This document shows positions 7,193 through 18,272 of a DNA stretch of 60,785 nt, one piece after another. Origin of the DNA: Nitrosovibrio sp. Nv4 (lineage in GTDB: Bacteria; Pseudomonadota; Gammaproteobacteria; Burkholderiales; SG8-39); assembly GCA_945906765.1 (NCBI GenBank), contig CAMDRF010000007.1:1-60785 (forward strand), given 5' to 3'. The first letter of the stretch is position 1. Each line of letters opens with the position of its first letter. The notes beneath the pieces are model-generated. The model was not told the origin of the DNA. It ran no database searches and saw only the letters and a list, made by a program, of their open reading frames with translations. The position numbers were made by a program, and so were the translations under genes.

Positions 7193-7201
7193 CCCGGCGC
7201 C

Positions 7202-8656
7202 TCAGGTTGCCTTCAGCTTGCGGCGCAGGATCTCGTTCACCTGCGCCGGGTTCGCTTTGCCCTGGCTGCGCTTCATCACCTGCCCGACCAGCGAGTTGAA
7301 CGCCTTCTCCTTGCCCGAGCGGTAATCCTCCACCTGCTTCGCGTTCGCCGCCAGCACCTCGTCCACGATCTTCCCGATCGCGCCGGAGTCGCTGATCTGC
7401 TTCAGGCCGCGTTTTTCGATGATTTCATCGGGCGCGCCTTCACCGGCCAACATGGCGCTAAATACTTCTTTTGCGATCCGATGACTAATCGTATTGTCTA
7501 AGACTCGTGCGATGAGCACGGCCAATCTATCGGGCAGGATCTCCTCCACTGCAATTCCTAGGCGCCCCATTGCCGCGCCAATTTCCATCATTGCAAAATT
7601 AGCCGCCTGCACTCTTGCTATCGGATCGACATTGGCAGTGAGTTCCAATAGCTGTTTCCAGAAAGCGTCAAAGTGCTCTGCCCTAACTCTATCCAACGTA
7701 AGTACAAATGCCATTTCCATCGAAAAATGGTACTCATCAACGAAACGTTTTCGAACGCTTTCTGGTCCTTCGGGCAACTCACTCCCGATACGGTTGATTT
7801 CCTTCTCACTGATAACCAACGGCAATAGATCAGGATCCGGAAAGTATCGATAGTCCTGCGCGTCCTCCTTGGAACGCATTGCCCGCGTTTCACCAATTTC
7901 CGTATCGAATAGCCTTGTTTCCTGCTGAATCTTTCCGCCACTTTCCAGAACTTCTATCTGTCGACTTGCCTCGAAAACAATCGCTTGCTCCATAAATAAA
8001 AAGGAGTTTAGGTTCTTGATCTCGCAGCGCGTGCCAAGCTCATTCGATCCGACCTTCCGTACCGACACGTTTGCGTCACAGCGGAAAGAGCCTTCCTGCA
8101 TGTTGCCGTCGCAGATGCCGATCCAGCGCACCAGCGAGTGCAGCGCGCGCGCATAGGCGACCGCCTCTTTCGCGCCGCGCATATCCGGCTCGGTGACGAT
8201 CTCGAGCAGCGGCGTGCCGGCGCGGTTCAGGTCGATGCCGGTCATTCCCTGGAAGTCTTCGTGCAACGACTTGCCCGCATCTTCTTCGAGGTGGGCACGC
8301 GTCAGCCGTATCGTTTTCTCGCCTTCGGGCAGCACGATCTTTAGCGAACCGCCCTGCACCACCGGAATCTCGTACTGGCTGATCTGGTAGCCCTTGGGCA
8401 GGTCGGGGTAGAAATAATTCTTGCGCGCGAAGATCGATTTGCGGCTGATTTTCCCCCCGACCGCGATGCCCAGGCGCACCGCCAGCTCGACCGCCTGCGC
8501 GTTGAGCACCGGCAGCACGCCGGGCAGCGCGATGTCCACCGCGCAGGCCTGCGTGTTCGGCTCGGCGCCGAAAGCGGTCGACGCGCCGGAGAAAATCTTG
8601 CTGTGCGTCAGCAACTGCGCATGAGTCTCGATGCCGACGACAATTTCCCAGGCCAC
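7202..8656 (-). CDS. gatB: Asp/Glu-tRNA amidotransferase subunit B
   Basis: A 484-residue protein starting at GTG (8656) as [17 protein letters not shown]. It binds tRNA and, with GatA/GatC, turns Glu-tRNA(Gln) or Asp-tRNA(Asn) into the amidated form. Seen are [33 protein letters not shown], the cradle motif [12 protein letters not shown] and the C-terminal tail with [19 protein letters not shown]. Length is typical and the frame is intact. The middle of the gene (about 7441-8090) is much poorer in G+C than the rest, as if replaced by recombination, though the protein motifs remain correct. It is the last gene of gatC-gatA-(unknown)-gatB. Confidence 0.95.
   Translation of the reverse strand: MAWEIVVGIETHAQLLTHSKIFSGASTAFGAEPNTQACAVDIALPGVLPVLNAQAVELAVRLGIAVGGKISRKSIFARKNYFYPDLPKGYQISQYEIPVVQGGSLKIVLPEGEKTIRLTRAHLEEDAGKSLHEDFQGMTGIDLNRAGTPLLEIVTEPDMRGAKEAVAYARALHSLVRWIGICDGNMQEGSFRCDANVSVRKVGSNELGTRCEIKNLNSFLFMEQAIVFEASRQIEVLESGGKIQQETRLFDTEIGETRAMRSKEDAQDYRYFPDPDLLPLVISEKEINRIGSELPEGPESVRKRFVDEYHFSMEMAFVLTLDRVRAEHFDAFWKQLLELTANVDPIARVQAANFAMMEIGAAMGRLGIAVEEILPDRLAVLIARVLDNTISHRIAKEVFSAMLAGEGAPDEIIEKRGLKQISDSGAIGKIVDEVLAANAKQVEDYRSGKEKAFNSLVGQVMKRSQGKANPAQVNEILRRKLKAT
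7441..8090. other. Low-G+C block inside gatB (probable recombined segment)
   Basis: Hand counts per 60-base line give G+C of 27 (7441), 33 (7561), 23 (7681), 30 (7741) and 29 (7801), against 46 of 60 for a flanking gatB line (8461). Codons also change: many A/T-ending third positions inside, almost none outside. Both edges fall within the reading frame, near 7440-7460 and 8060-8090, and the protein stays continuous. The transition is sharp on both sides. Confidence 0.8.
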
Positions 8657-8660
8657 TGGC

Positions 8661-9278
8661 CTACCTCGATTGCGGCCGCAACAGCTGGCAGCTGCCCCTG
8701 CGATCTATCAGGACCGGCTCGAGGTAGCCCTGCGATCCGCACATCTGGCTGCAGCCTTCCGCCGCGACGCGCACGAATTCGCCCAGTTCGCGCATGGTGA
8801 CGCTGCAGCGCCCGGCGGCGAAGCGCAGGCCGCCGTTGTAAGGGCGCTGCTCGAGCCCGGAGATATTGCAGGGGTGCTCGCCCGGCGACACCTTGGAGCG
8901 CCACTCGATGTTTTTCAGTTTGCCGCCCTCGATCGCGTAGGCGAGCGTGGCCAAGTAGCGGCCTTCGGAGGTCTCGCAACGAACCGCGGCGCTGTAGCCG
9001 TCCATCGGCGCGAAGCTTTCGCTGAACTCGAATTGCTCGCGCAGTTGTCCGCCCGGGCCGTAGCGAGCGCCTTTGAACACGCCGCCCGACCAGGCGCCTT
9101 GCAATGTAGCCGTTTCCGGCCGGCCATAGAGAATCGCCGAAATGCCCTCCCTGAGGAAAGTCACGCCGAGCTGTTTACTGCGCTCGCCCAGATTGCCGAT
9201 CAGCTCGCGCGTCTCGGTCGCCTCCTGGGAAAAGGCCTGCTGCGTAAATGCCGCGAGTAACGACACCAGCCATTTCAT
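8661..9278 (-). CDS. Secreted protein of unknown function inside the gat operon
   Basis: A 205-residue protein with signal peptide [17 protein letters not shown]. The mature part has six cysteines in [28 protein letters not shown] and GSCQLL, suggesting up to three disulfides, and a Gly-rich region [19 protein letters not shown] recognise no family. Its ATG overlaps the gatA stop (ATGA) and its stop lies 5 bases before the gatB GTG, so it is embedded in the operon. A periplasmic protein between two subunits of a cytoplasmic tRNA enzyme suggests coupling of expression rather than function. Confidence 0.75.
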   Translation of the reverse strand: MKWLVSLLAAFTQQAFSQEATETRELIGNLGERSKQLGVTFLREGISAILYGRPETATLQGAWSGGVFKGARYGPGGQLREQFEFSESFAPMDGYSAAVRCETSEGRYLATLAYAIEGGKLKNIEWRSKVSPGEHPCNISGLEQRPYNGGLRFAAGRCSVTMRELGEFVRVAAEGCSQMCGSQGYLEPVLIDRRGSCQLLRPQSR

Positions 9279-10735
9279 AGCTGCGCCTCCTTCGGCGCGC
9301 GCAGGTGCCAGTCGGTCGCCTGCTGGTAGCGGTGGGCCGCGCCGAGCATTTTCGCTTCGGCGAAATAATTGCCCATGATCTGCAGGCCCACCGGCAGGCC
9401 CTTGGCGTCGAAGCCGCAGGGAATCGACAGGCCCGGCAGCCCGGCGAGCGGCGCCGGGATGGTGAAGATATCGTTCAGGTACATCTGCACCGGATCATCG
9501 GTCTTGGCGCCCAGCGCAAACGCGGTCGAGGGCGAGGTCGGGCCCATGATCAGGTCGCAGCGCGCGAAGGCCTCGGTAAAATCCTTCGCGATCAGGCGCC
9601 GCACTTTCTGCGCCTGCAGGTAGTAGGCATCGTAGTAGCCGTGCGACAGCACGTAGGTGCCGATCAGGATGCGCCGCTTGACCTCGGCGCCGAAGCCTTC
9701 CGCGCGCGTGCGGCGGTACATGTCGTTCAGATCGGTATATTCCTTCGCGCGGTGGCCATAGCGCACGCCGTCGAAGCGCGACAGGTTGCTTGAGGCTTCC
9801 GCCGGCGCGATCACGTAATAGACCGGCACCGCCAGCCCGGTGTTGGGCAGCGTGATTGCCACCGTCTTCGCGCCGTGTCCCTCGAACCAGCGCACCGCTT
9901 CGCTCACCCGGGCAAGCACGTCCGCATCCACGCCATCGGCGAAGTACTCCTTCGGCAAGCCGATGCGCAGGCCCTGCAAAGAGTCATTCAGGGATCGCGT
10001 GTAGTCCTCCGCGGGACGCTCCAGGCTGGTCGAGTCGCGCGCATCGAATCCCGCCATGGCGTTCATGAGCAGAGCCAGGTCCGCGGCGCTCTTGGCCAGC
10101 GGCCCGCCCTGGTCGAGCGACGAGGCGAAGGCAATCATGCCGTAGCGCGACACCACGCCGTAGGTCGGTTTGAGCCCCGAGACCCCACTCAGCGCCGCCG
10201 GCTGGCGGATCGAGCCCCCGGTATCGGTTCCGGTCGCCGCAGGAGCCATGCGGGCGGCCACCGCCGCTGCCGACCCTCCCGAGGAGCCCCCGGGCACCCT
10301 GTCGAGGTCCCAGGGGTTGCGCACGGGCCCGAAATGCGAGGTCTCGTTCGAAGAGCCCATCGCGAACTCGTCCATGTTGGTCTTGCCCAGGAGCACGGCG
10401 CCCGCGGCATTGAAGCGCTCGATTACATGGGCATCGTAAGGGCTCTTGAAGGTCGCCAGCATCTTCGAACCGCAGGTGGTGCGGATGCCCCTGGTGCAGA
10501 AGATATCCTTGTGGGCGACCGGAATGCCGGTGAGACGGCCCGCCCTGCCCCCGGAGCGTCGCTCGTCGGCGACACGTGCCTGCGCCAGGCTGCGCTCCTC
10601 GTCCACGGTGATGAAAGCGTTCAGCCGGCCGTTCAGCCCCTTGATCCGGTCGAGGAACAAGCGCGTCAGTTCGACCGAGGAGATTTTCCTCGCGGCGAGG
10701 GCGTCAGACAGCTCGGTAACGGTTGAATTGAGCAC
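9275..10735 (-). CDS. gatA: Asp/Glu-tRNA amidotransferase subunit A
   Basis: A 486-residue amidase-signature enzyme that releases ammonia from glutamine for the GatB kinase/transfer step. The Ser-cis-Ser-Lys triad is visible: the Lys in [10 protein letters not shown] (about 76), [14 protein letters not shown] with the cis-Ser (about 152-165), and [14 protein letters not shown] with the nucleophilic Ser (about 173-186). It begins with GTG at 10735, directly after the TAA of gatC, so translation is coupled. Length is normal for the family. Confidence 0.95.
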   Translation of the reverse strand: MLNSTVTELSDALAARKISSVELTRLFLDRIKGLNGRLNAFITVDEERSLAQARVADERRSGGRAGRLTGIPVAHKDIFCTRGIRTTCGSKMLATFKSPYDAHVIERFNAAGAVLLGKTNMDEFAMGSSNETSHFGPVRNPWDLDRVPGGSSGGSAAAVAARMAPAATGTDTGGSIRQPAALSGVSGLKPTYGVVSRYGMIAFASSLDQGGPLAKSAADLALLMNAMAGFDARDSTSLERPAEDYTRSLNDSLQGLRIGLPKEYFADGVDADVLARVSEAVRWFEGHGAKTVAITLPNTGLAVPVYYVIAPAEASSNLSRFDGVRYGHRAKEYTDLNDMYRRTRAEGFGAEVKRRILIGTYVLSHGYYDAYYLQAQKVRRLIAKDFTEAFARCDLIMGPTSPSTAFALGAKTDDPVQMYLNDIFTIPAPLAGLPGLSIPCGFDAKGLPVGLQIMGNYFAEAKMLGAAHRYQQATDWHLRAPKEAQL

Positions 10736-11035
10736 TTATTCGATGACCTTGGGCACCAGATACAGGCCCTGCTCCACCGCCGGCGCGAGCGCCTGGATCT
10801 CGGCGCGCAGGTCGGGTTCGGTCACCGCGTCGGCCCGCAGGCGCTGCTGCACCGCTTGCTGGGTATCCAGCGGGTGCGACATGGGTTCGATGCCGCGGGT
10901 GTCCACGGCCTGCAGTTGGTCGATCAGGCCCAGCACCTGGTTCAGCCGGTCGGTCACGGCGCGCGCCTCTTCCGGGCTGACGGCGATGCGGGCGAGAAGC
11001 GCGATGCGGTGGAGCTGGGCTGGGGTAAGGAACAT
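10736..11035 (-). CDS. gatC: Asp/Glu-tRNA amidotransferase subunit C
   Basis: A 99-residue GatC, the small chaperone-like subunit that wraps around the GatA-GatB interface. It has the usual opening TPAQLHRIALLARIAVSPEE, the middle DRLNQVLGLIDQLQAVDT and the Pro/His-containing RGIEPMSHPLD. Start ATG at 11035. First gene of the operon; the promoter should lie in 11036-11176, shared with the divergent mreB. Confidence 0.93.
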   Translation of the reverse strand: MFLTPAQLHRIALLARIAVSPEEARAVTDRLNQVLGLIDQLQAVDTRGIEPMSHPLDTQQAVQQRLRADAVTEPDLRAEIQALAPAVEQGLYLVPKVIE

Positions 11036-12220
<1,185 letters not shown>

Positions 12221-12261
12221 GTGACGGAGGCTGGCACCCCCCGCAGTTTCCCTCTTTAGGG

Positions 12262-13191
12262 ATGGAGCACACTCCCCCGCCCTTTTTCAATCGCGGCCCT
12301 GCGCCGCTCGTCCGCCTGGCGTTTTTCGCCTCCCTTTCCCTGGCACTGCTGGTCCTGGACGCGCGTTTTCGCTATACCGAAGGCTTGAGGAGCGTCATCG
12401 CCGTCGCCGTCTATCCGCTGCAGACTCTCGCCACCGCGCCGGCGGCGCTCGCTGAGCGGTTCTCGGGCTACTTCGTCAGCCAGTCGCAGCTGCGCGAAGA
12501 AAACACCGAGCTGCGCGCGAAACTGCTGGCCAGCTCGCAGGGCGCGCAACGCTACGCAGCGGCACAAGCGGAAACCGGGCAATTGCGACGCCTGATCGGC
12601 GCCGCCGAGCGCCTGCCGCTCAACGCAACGCCTGCCGAGATCCTGTACAACGGCCGCGATCCGTATGCGCGCAAAGTGGTAATCGACAAGGGCAGCCAGA
12701 ACGGCGTGAGCGCGGGCTCGCCGGTGGTGGACGAAAACGGCGTGGTTGGCCAAGTGACGCGGGCGCACGCGCTATCGTCGGAAGTCACGCTGCTCACTGA
12801 CAAGGAGCAGGCGATCCCGGTGCAGGTGGTGCGCAACGGCCTGCGCGCGATCGCCTTCGGCGCCGGCTCGAGCGGCATGCTCGAGCTGCGTTTCATGGCG
12901 GCCAACGCCGAAATTCAGAACGGCGACAAGCTGGTCACCTCGGGCATCGACGGTACCTATCCGCCGGGCCTGCCGGTGGCCACCGTTGCGCGCATCGAGC
13001 GCGATGCCGCCTACGCGTTCGCGCGCATCGTGTGCCAGCCCGCGGCGGGCGTTGAAAGCGGCAGCTACGTGCTGGTGCTCGGCGCCGAGGCAAAGCGCAG
13101 CGCGTATCCCGAAGAGGCCGGCCCCGAGCCCGGGAAGCGCCTCGGAAAAATTCGCAAACCGCGCAGGAAGGACGCCGATGCTGCTCGGTAA
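12262..13191 (+). CDS. mreC: Rod shape-determining protein MreC
   Basis: A 309-residue protein with a short cytoplasmic tail (MEHTPPPFFNRGPAP), one transmembrane span (about 17-34), a coiled coil with SQLREENTELRAKLLASSQG, and the periplasmic beta-barrel domains (RKVVIDKGSQNGVSAGSPVV, then GDKLVTSGIDGTYPPGLPVA). MreC links MreB to PBP2 and RodA in the elongasome. A GTG at 12217 overlapping the mreB stop is in frame but would add an unusual tail; the ATG at 12262 gives the family N-terminus. The 3' end overlaps mreD by 14 bases. Confidence 0.93.
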   Translation: MEHTPPPFFNRGPAPLVRLAFFASLSLALLVLDARFRYTEGLRSVIAVAVYPLQTLATAPAALAERFSGYFVSQSQLREENTELRAKLLASSQGAQRYAAAQAETGQLRRLIGAAERLPLNATPAEILYNGRDPYARKVVIDKGSQNGVSAGSPVVDENGVVGQVTRAHALSSEVTLLTDKEQAIPVQVVRNGLRAIAFGAGSSGMLELRFMAANAEIQNGDKLVTSGIDGTYPPGLPVATVARIERDAAYAFARIVCQPAAGVESGSYVLVLGAEAKRSAYPEEAGPEPGKRLGKIRKPRRKDADAAR

Positions 13192-13705
13192 CCCGTCCCC
13201 GGCGCAGTCGATTCTCCTGCCAGTGCGGGCGGCAACAATCCTCGCCTCGCTCGCGCTGGCATTGCTGCTCAACTTCCTGCCGTGGAACAACGTCGCGCTG
13301 GTGCCCGATTTCGTGGCGCTGGTGCTCGCCTTCTGGTGCGTGCGGCAGCCACGGCTGGTCGGATTGGGCGCGGCATGGCTGATGGGCCTCCTGATCGACG
13401 TCGGCAACGGCGTATTGCTGGGACAGCACGCGCTCGCCTATTCGCTGCTCGCGTTCGCCGCCATCGCGTTGTCGCGCCGCATCCTGTGGTTCCCGCTCTG
13501 GAGCCAGGCGCTTCACGTTGCGGCGTTGCTGTTGTTCGCGCAAGGCGTCGCCGCGCTGGTGCGCCTCGCGGCCGGCGCCGAATTCCCGGGCTGGTCCATC
13601 GTCGTGGGACCACTGATCGGTGCCGTGCTCTGGCCGGTGGTGAGCCTGTTGCTGCTGCTACCGCAGCGCCTGCCGGTGAACGTGGATGAAACGAGAGCAA
13701 TTTGA
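13178..13705 (+). CDS. mreD: Rod shape-determining protein MreD
   Basis: A 175-residue integral membrane protein with about six hydrophobic segments, including ILASLALALLLNFLPW, DFVALVLAFWCVRQPRLVGL and the conserved GLGAAWLMGLLIDVGNGVLL (about 67-86), which is the MreD signature around the D-x-x-x-G-x-x-L-G motif. It is the inner-membrane component of the MreBCD complex. Its TGA overlaps the TTG start of mrdA. Confidence 0.9.
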   Translation: MLLGNPSPAQSILLPVRAATILASLALALLLNFLPWNNVALVPDFVALVLAFWCVRQPRLVGLGAAWLMGLLIDVGNGVLLGQHALAYSLLAFAAIALSRRILWFPLWSQALHVAALLLFAQGVAALVRLAAGAEFPGWSIVVGPLIGAVLWPVVSLLLLLPQRLPVNVDETRAI

Positions 13706-15636
13706 GGCTCGGAGAACTCAAGAACCACGAGCGCGAGCTGCATTTGTTCCAGCTGCGCATCGGTTTCGCCGGTTTTGCCGTGCTGGCGGCGTTCGCGCTG
13801 CTGTTCGCGCGCTTCATCCACCTGCAGGTGGTGCAGCACGATGCCTATGCATCCAAGGCCGAGGAAAACCGCATCTCCATCGTGCCGATCGCGCCCAACC
13901 GCGGGCTGATCCTGGACAGGAACGGCGTGGTGCTGGCGCGCAACTACTCGGCCTACACGCTGGAAATCTTCCCGGCCAAAGTGCGCGACCTCGAACGCAC
14001 CATCCAGGAACTGGAGGAAGTGGTCGAAATCCAGGCCAAGGACCGCACTAGGTTCCGCAAGCTGTTCGCCGAAATCCGCAATGCCGAGAGCCTGCCGATC
14101 CGTACTCGCCTCACCGACGAGGAAGTGGCGCGCTTCGCCGCCAACCGCTACCGTTTCCCGGGCGTGGAGATCAAGGCGCGCCTGTTCCGCCAGTATCCGT
14201 TTGGCGAAGTCGCCTCGCACGTCATCGGCTACATCGGCCGCATCAACCAGAAAGACCAGGAGAAGCTCGCAGAGCTGGAGGTCGAGGCGAACTACCGCGG
14301 CACCGATTACATCGGCAAGTCGGGCCTGGAGGCGAGCTACCAGCAGGAGTTGCACGGCACCACCGGCTTCGAGCAGGTCGAGATCGACGCAGCCGGGCGT
14401 GGCATCCGCACCCTTGCGCGCACCAACGCCGAGGCCGGCAACAACGTCACGCTCACGCTCGACATCAAGCTGCAGGAGATCGCCGAAGCGGCGTTCGGCG
14501 AGCGCCGCGGCGCGCTGGTTGCGATCGAGCCCTCGAGCGGCAGCGTCCTCGCGTTCGTCTCCAAGCCCGGATTCGATCCGAACCTGTTCGTCGACGGCAT
14601 CGACTCCGCAAGCTGGGCGGAGCTGAACAACTCTCCCGACCGGCCGCTCATCAACCGCGCCATCGCCGGCATCTACCCGCCAGGCTCGACCTTCAAGCCG
14701 TACATGGCGATGGCGGCGCTTGAACTGGGCAAGCGCACGCAGAAAAGCGCGATCAACGATCCGGGCTACTTCGAGTTCGGCGGCAGGCGTTTTCGCGACT
14801 CCAAGCCCGGCGGCCATGGCCATGTCGACCTGTACAAATCGATCGTCGTGTCCTCCGACACGTTCTACTACCAGCTCGCCAACGACATGGGCATCGACGC
14901 GATCGCCGATTTCATGGGCAAGTTCGGCTTTGGTGCGAAAAGCGGCATCGACCTGGAAGGCGAAGCGACCGGCGTTCTGCCCTCGCAGGAATGGAAGCAG
15001 AGGCGCTTCCGCCGCCCCGAGCAGCAGAAGTGGTATGCCGGCGAAACCATTTCCATCGGCATCGGCCAGGGCTACAACGCGTACACGCCGATCCAGCTCG
15101 CGGTGGCGCTGGCGACGCTGGCGGCGAACGGCGACATGTACCGGCCGCGCCTTGCGTCGCACATCGACAATCTGCGCACCGGCGAGCGGCGCCAGATAGA
15201 GCCCGCGCTGCTCAAGCGGATCCCTCTCAAGGCTGAAAATATCGAATTCGTGAAGCGCGCCATGGCGGGCGTGAACAAGGAAGGCACCGGCGCGCGATCC
15301 TTCGGCAGCGCGCAGTACACGAATGGCGGCAAGACCGGCACCGCGCAGGTGATCGGCATGAAGCAGAACGAGAAGTACGACGAAAGGAAAGTCGCCGAAC
15401 GCCATCGCGACCATTCCCTGTTCATCGTCTTCGCGCCGCTCGAGAGTCCGAAGATCGCGCTGTTTGCGATCGTGGAAAACGGCGGCTTCGGTGCGCGCGC
15501 CGCCGCCCCGATCGCGCGCACGGTGCTCGATTACTACCTGCTTGGCAAGCTGCCCGAATCTTCAACTGCGGGGGACGCGACCGGTGCGCTGAAACCGGGC
15601 GCAGCGGCGCTCGAGGAAGAAGTGGAAAGCGACTGA
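13702..15636 (+). CDS. mrdA: Penicillin-binding protein 2 (elongasome transpeptidase)
   Basis: A 644-residue class B PBP. It has one N-terminal transmembrane helix (about 20-40), the PBP dimerisation domain with NRGLILDRNGVVLARN, then the transpeptidase domain: catalytic Ser329 in GSTFKP, the SxN-type box SSDTFYY, and KTGT at about 544-547 in GGKTGTAQV. It crosslinks new peptidoglycan during elongation and works with RodA, whose gene overlaps it by one base. The start codon is TTG, overlapping the mreD stop (TTGA). Confidence 0.96.
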   Translation: MRLGELKNHERELHLFQLRIGFAGFAVLAAFALLFARFIHLQVVQHDAYASKAEENRISIVPIAPNRGLILDRNGVVLARNYSAYTLEIFPAKVRDLERTIQELEEVVEIQAKDRTRFRKLFAEIRNAESLPIRTRLTDEEVARFAANRYRFPGVEIKARLFRQYPFGEVASHVIGYIGRINQKDQEKLAELEVEANYRGTDYIGKSGLEASYQQELHGTTGFEQVEIDAAGRGIRTLARTNAEAGNNVTLTLDIKLQEIAEAAFGERRGALVAIEPSSGSVLAFVSKPGFDPNLFVDGIDSASWAELNNSPDRPLINRAIAGIYPPGSTFKPYMAMAALELGKRTQKSAINDPGYFEFGGRRFRDSKPGGHGHVDLYKSIVVSSDTFYYQLANDMGIDAIADFMGKFGFGAKSGIDLEGEATGVLPSQEWKQRRFRRPEQQKWYAGETISIGIGQGYNAYTPIQLAVALATLAANGDMYRPRLASHIDNLRTGERRQIEPALLKRIPLKAENIEFVKRAMAGVNKEGTGARSFGSAQYTNGGKTGTAQVIGMKQNEKYDERKVAERHRDHSLFIVFAPLESPKIALFAIVENGGFGARAAAPIARTVLDYYLLGKLPESSTAGDATGALKPGAAALEEEVESD

Positions 15637-16766
15637 TGGCGCTCGAATCCGCCGAGTTCTCGCCGCGCCGCATTTTCCACCGCACGGCCGCGAGAATGGT
15701 GGCTGGCATCGACGGTCCGCTGTTCGCGCTCAGCCTCGCACTGGTGGCGCTGGGGCTCGCGACGCTGTTCTCGGCGAGCTACGAGAACCCCGGGCGTGTC
15801 AGCGCGCAGCTGACCCATCTGGCGCTGGCGATAACGGCAATGTGGCTGGTGGCGCAGATTCCACCCCAGACGCTGATGCGCTTCGCCGTGCCCGCTTACC
15901 TGTTCGGCGTCGCACTGCTGGTCGCGGTGGCGCTCGCCGGCGACGTGGTGAACGGCGCGCGGCGCTGGCTGCACGTCGGCGTGGCGCGCTTCCAGCCCTC
16001 CGAGATGATGAAGCTCGCGCTGCCGCTGATGCTGGCCTGGTACTTCCACAGGAACGAGGCGACGCTGCGCATGCGGGATTTCGCCGTCGCCGCGGTGCTG
16101 CTGGCGGTGCCGGTCCTGCTGATCGCGCGCCAGCCGGACCTCGGCACCGCGGTGCTGGTGGCCGCCGCCGGATGCTATGTCATCTTCTTTGCGGGCATCG
16201 GCTGGAAAGTGATCGCGGCGCTGGGCGTGCTGGGTCTGGCGAGCCTGTTTCCACTCTGGGGCATGCTGCACGACTACCAGCGGCGGCGCATCCTCACGCT
16301 GATCGACCCGACGCAGGATCCGCTGGGCGCGGGCTACCACATCATCCAGTCGACCATCGCGGTGGGATCCGGCGGCATCACCGGCAAAGGCTGGCTGCAC
16401 GGTACGCAGACGCACCTGGAATTCATCCCGGAGCGGCACACCGATTTCATCTTCGCGGTGTACTCCGAGGAATTCGGCCTGATCGGCAACCTCATCCTGC
16501 TCACTCTTTACACGCTGCTGATCGCGCGCGGACTGATGATCGCGGCCAATGCCGCCACCTTCTTCGCGCGCCTGCTGGCGGCCACCATCACGCTCATGTT
16601 CTTCACCTACGCTTTCGTCAACATGGGCATGGTCTCGGGAATTCTTCCCGTGGTCGGCGTGCCGCTGCCGTTTATTTCCTACGGCGGCACGGCGTTGCTG
16701 ACCCTGTTTATCGGCATCGGCATCCTGATGAGCGTCCACAGCCATCGCAGGCTGGTCCAGACCTGA
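15636..16766 (+). CDS. rodA: Rod shape-determining glycosyltransferase RodA
   Basis: A 376-residue SEDS protein that polymerises lipid II glycan in the elongasome with PBP2. About ten transmembrane segments are visible. Family motifs include NGARRWLHVGVARFQPSEMM (about 106-125), RQPDLGTAVLV, GAGYHIIQSTIAVGSGGITG, HTDFIFAVYSEEFGLIGN and the terminal GVPLPFISYGGTALLTLFIG. The ATG overlaps the mrdA TGA. Last gene of the operon; a weak CCCGC/GCGGG hairpin follows at 16767-16789. Confidence 0.96.
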   Translation: MALESAEFSPRRIFHRTAARMVAGIDGPLFALSLALVALGLATLFSASYENPGRVSAQLTHLALAITAMWLVAQIPPQTLMRFAVPAYLFGVALLVAVALAGDVVNGARRWLHVGVARFQPSEMMKLALPLMLAWYFHRNEATLRMRDFAVAAVLLAVPVLLIARQPDLGTAVLVAAAGCYVIFFAGIGWKVIAALGVLGLASLFPLWGMLHDYQRRRILTLIDPTQDPLGAGYHIIQSTIAVGSGGITGKGWLHGTQTHLEFIPERHTDFIFAVYSEEFGLIGNLILLTLYTLLIARGLMIAANAATFFARLLAATITLMFFTYAFVNMGMVSGILPVVGVPLPFISYGGTALLTLFIGIGILMSVHSHRRLVQT

Positions 16767-16954
16767 CCCGCAGCGCCCAATTTTGCGGGGCAGCATAAAT
16801 TTGAAACATGCCACCGCATTGTGAAAAGGCCTGCGCCTAAACCACTGTAAATCCTTGTTTTAATGCCAATTCATGATATGGAATGGCAATGTTGCTGCGC
16901 GGCATCCTGAGCCGTATTCTCGTGTCAGTTCAACACCTTGCCCACGGAGAATGG

Positions 16955-18265
<1,311 letters not shown>

Positions 18266-18272
18266 CGCCGAC

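Noticed and set aside
13513-15414. 633-codon open frame antisense to mrdA
   Set aside because: It lies opposite a full PBP2 gene with all motifs; long antisense frames are expected at this G+C and the product has no family features.
16767-16789. Terminator after rodA
   Set aside because: The CCCGC/GCGGG stem is five pairs with a 13-base loop and lacks a T-run, so it was not listed as a feature.
16883-16954. Longer aceA start at 16883
   Set aside because: The added 24 residues do not fit isocitrate lyase N-termini, and the ATG at 16955 has GGAGA in place.
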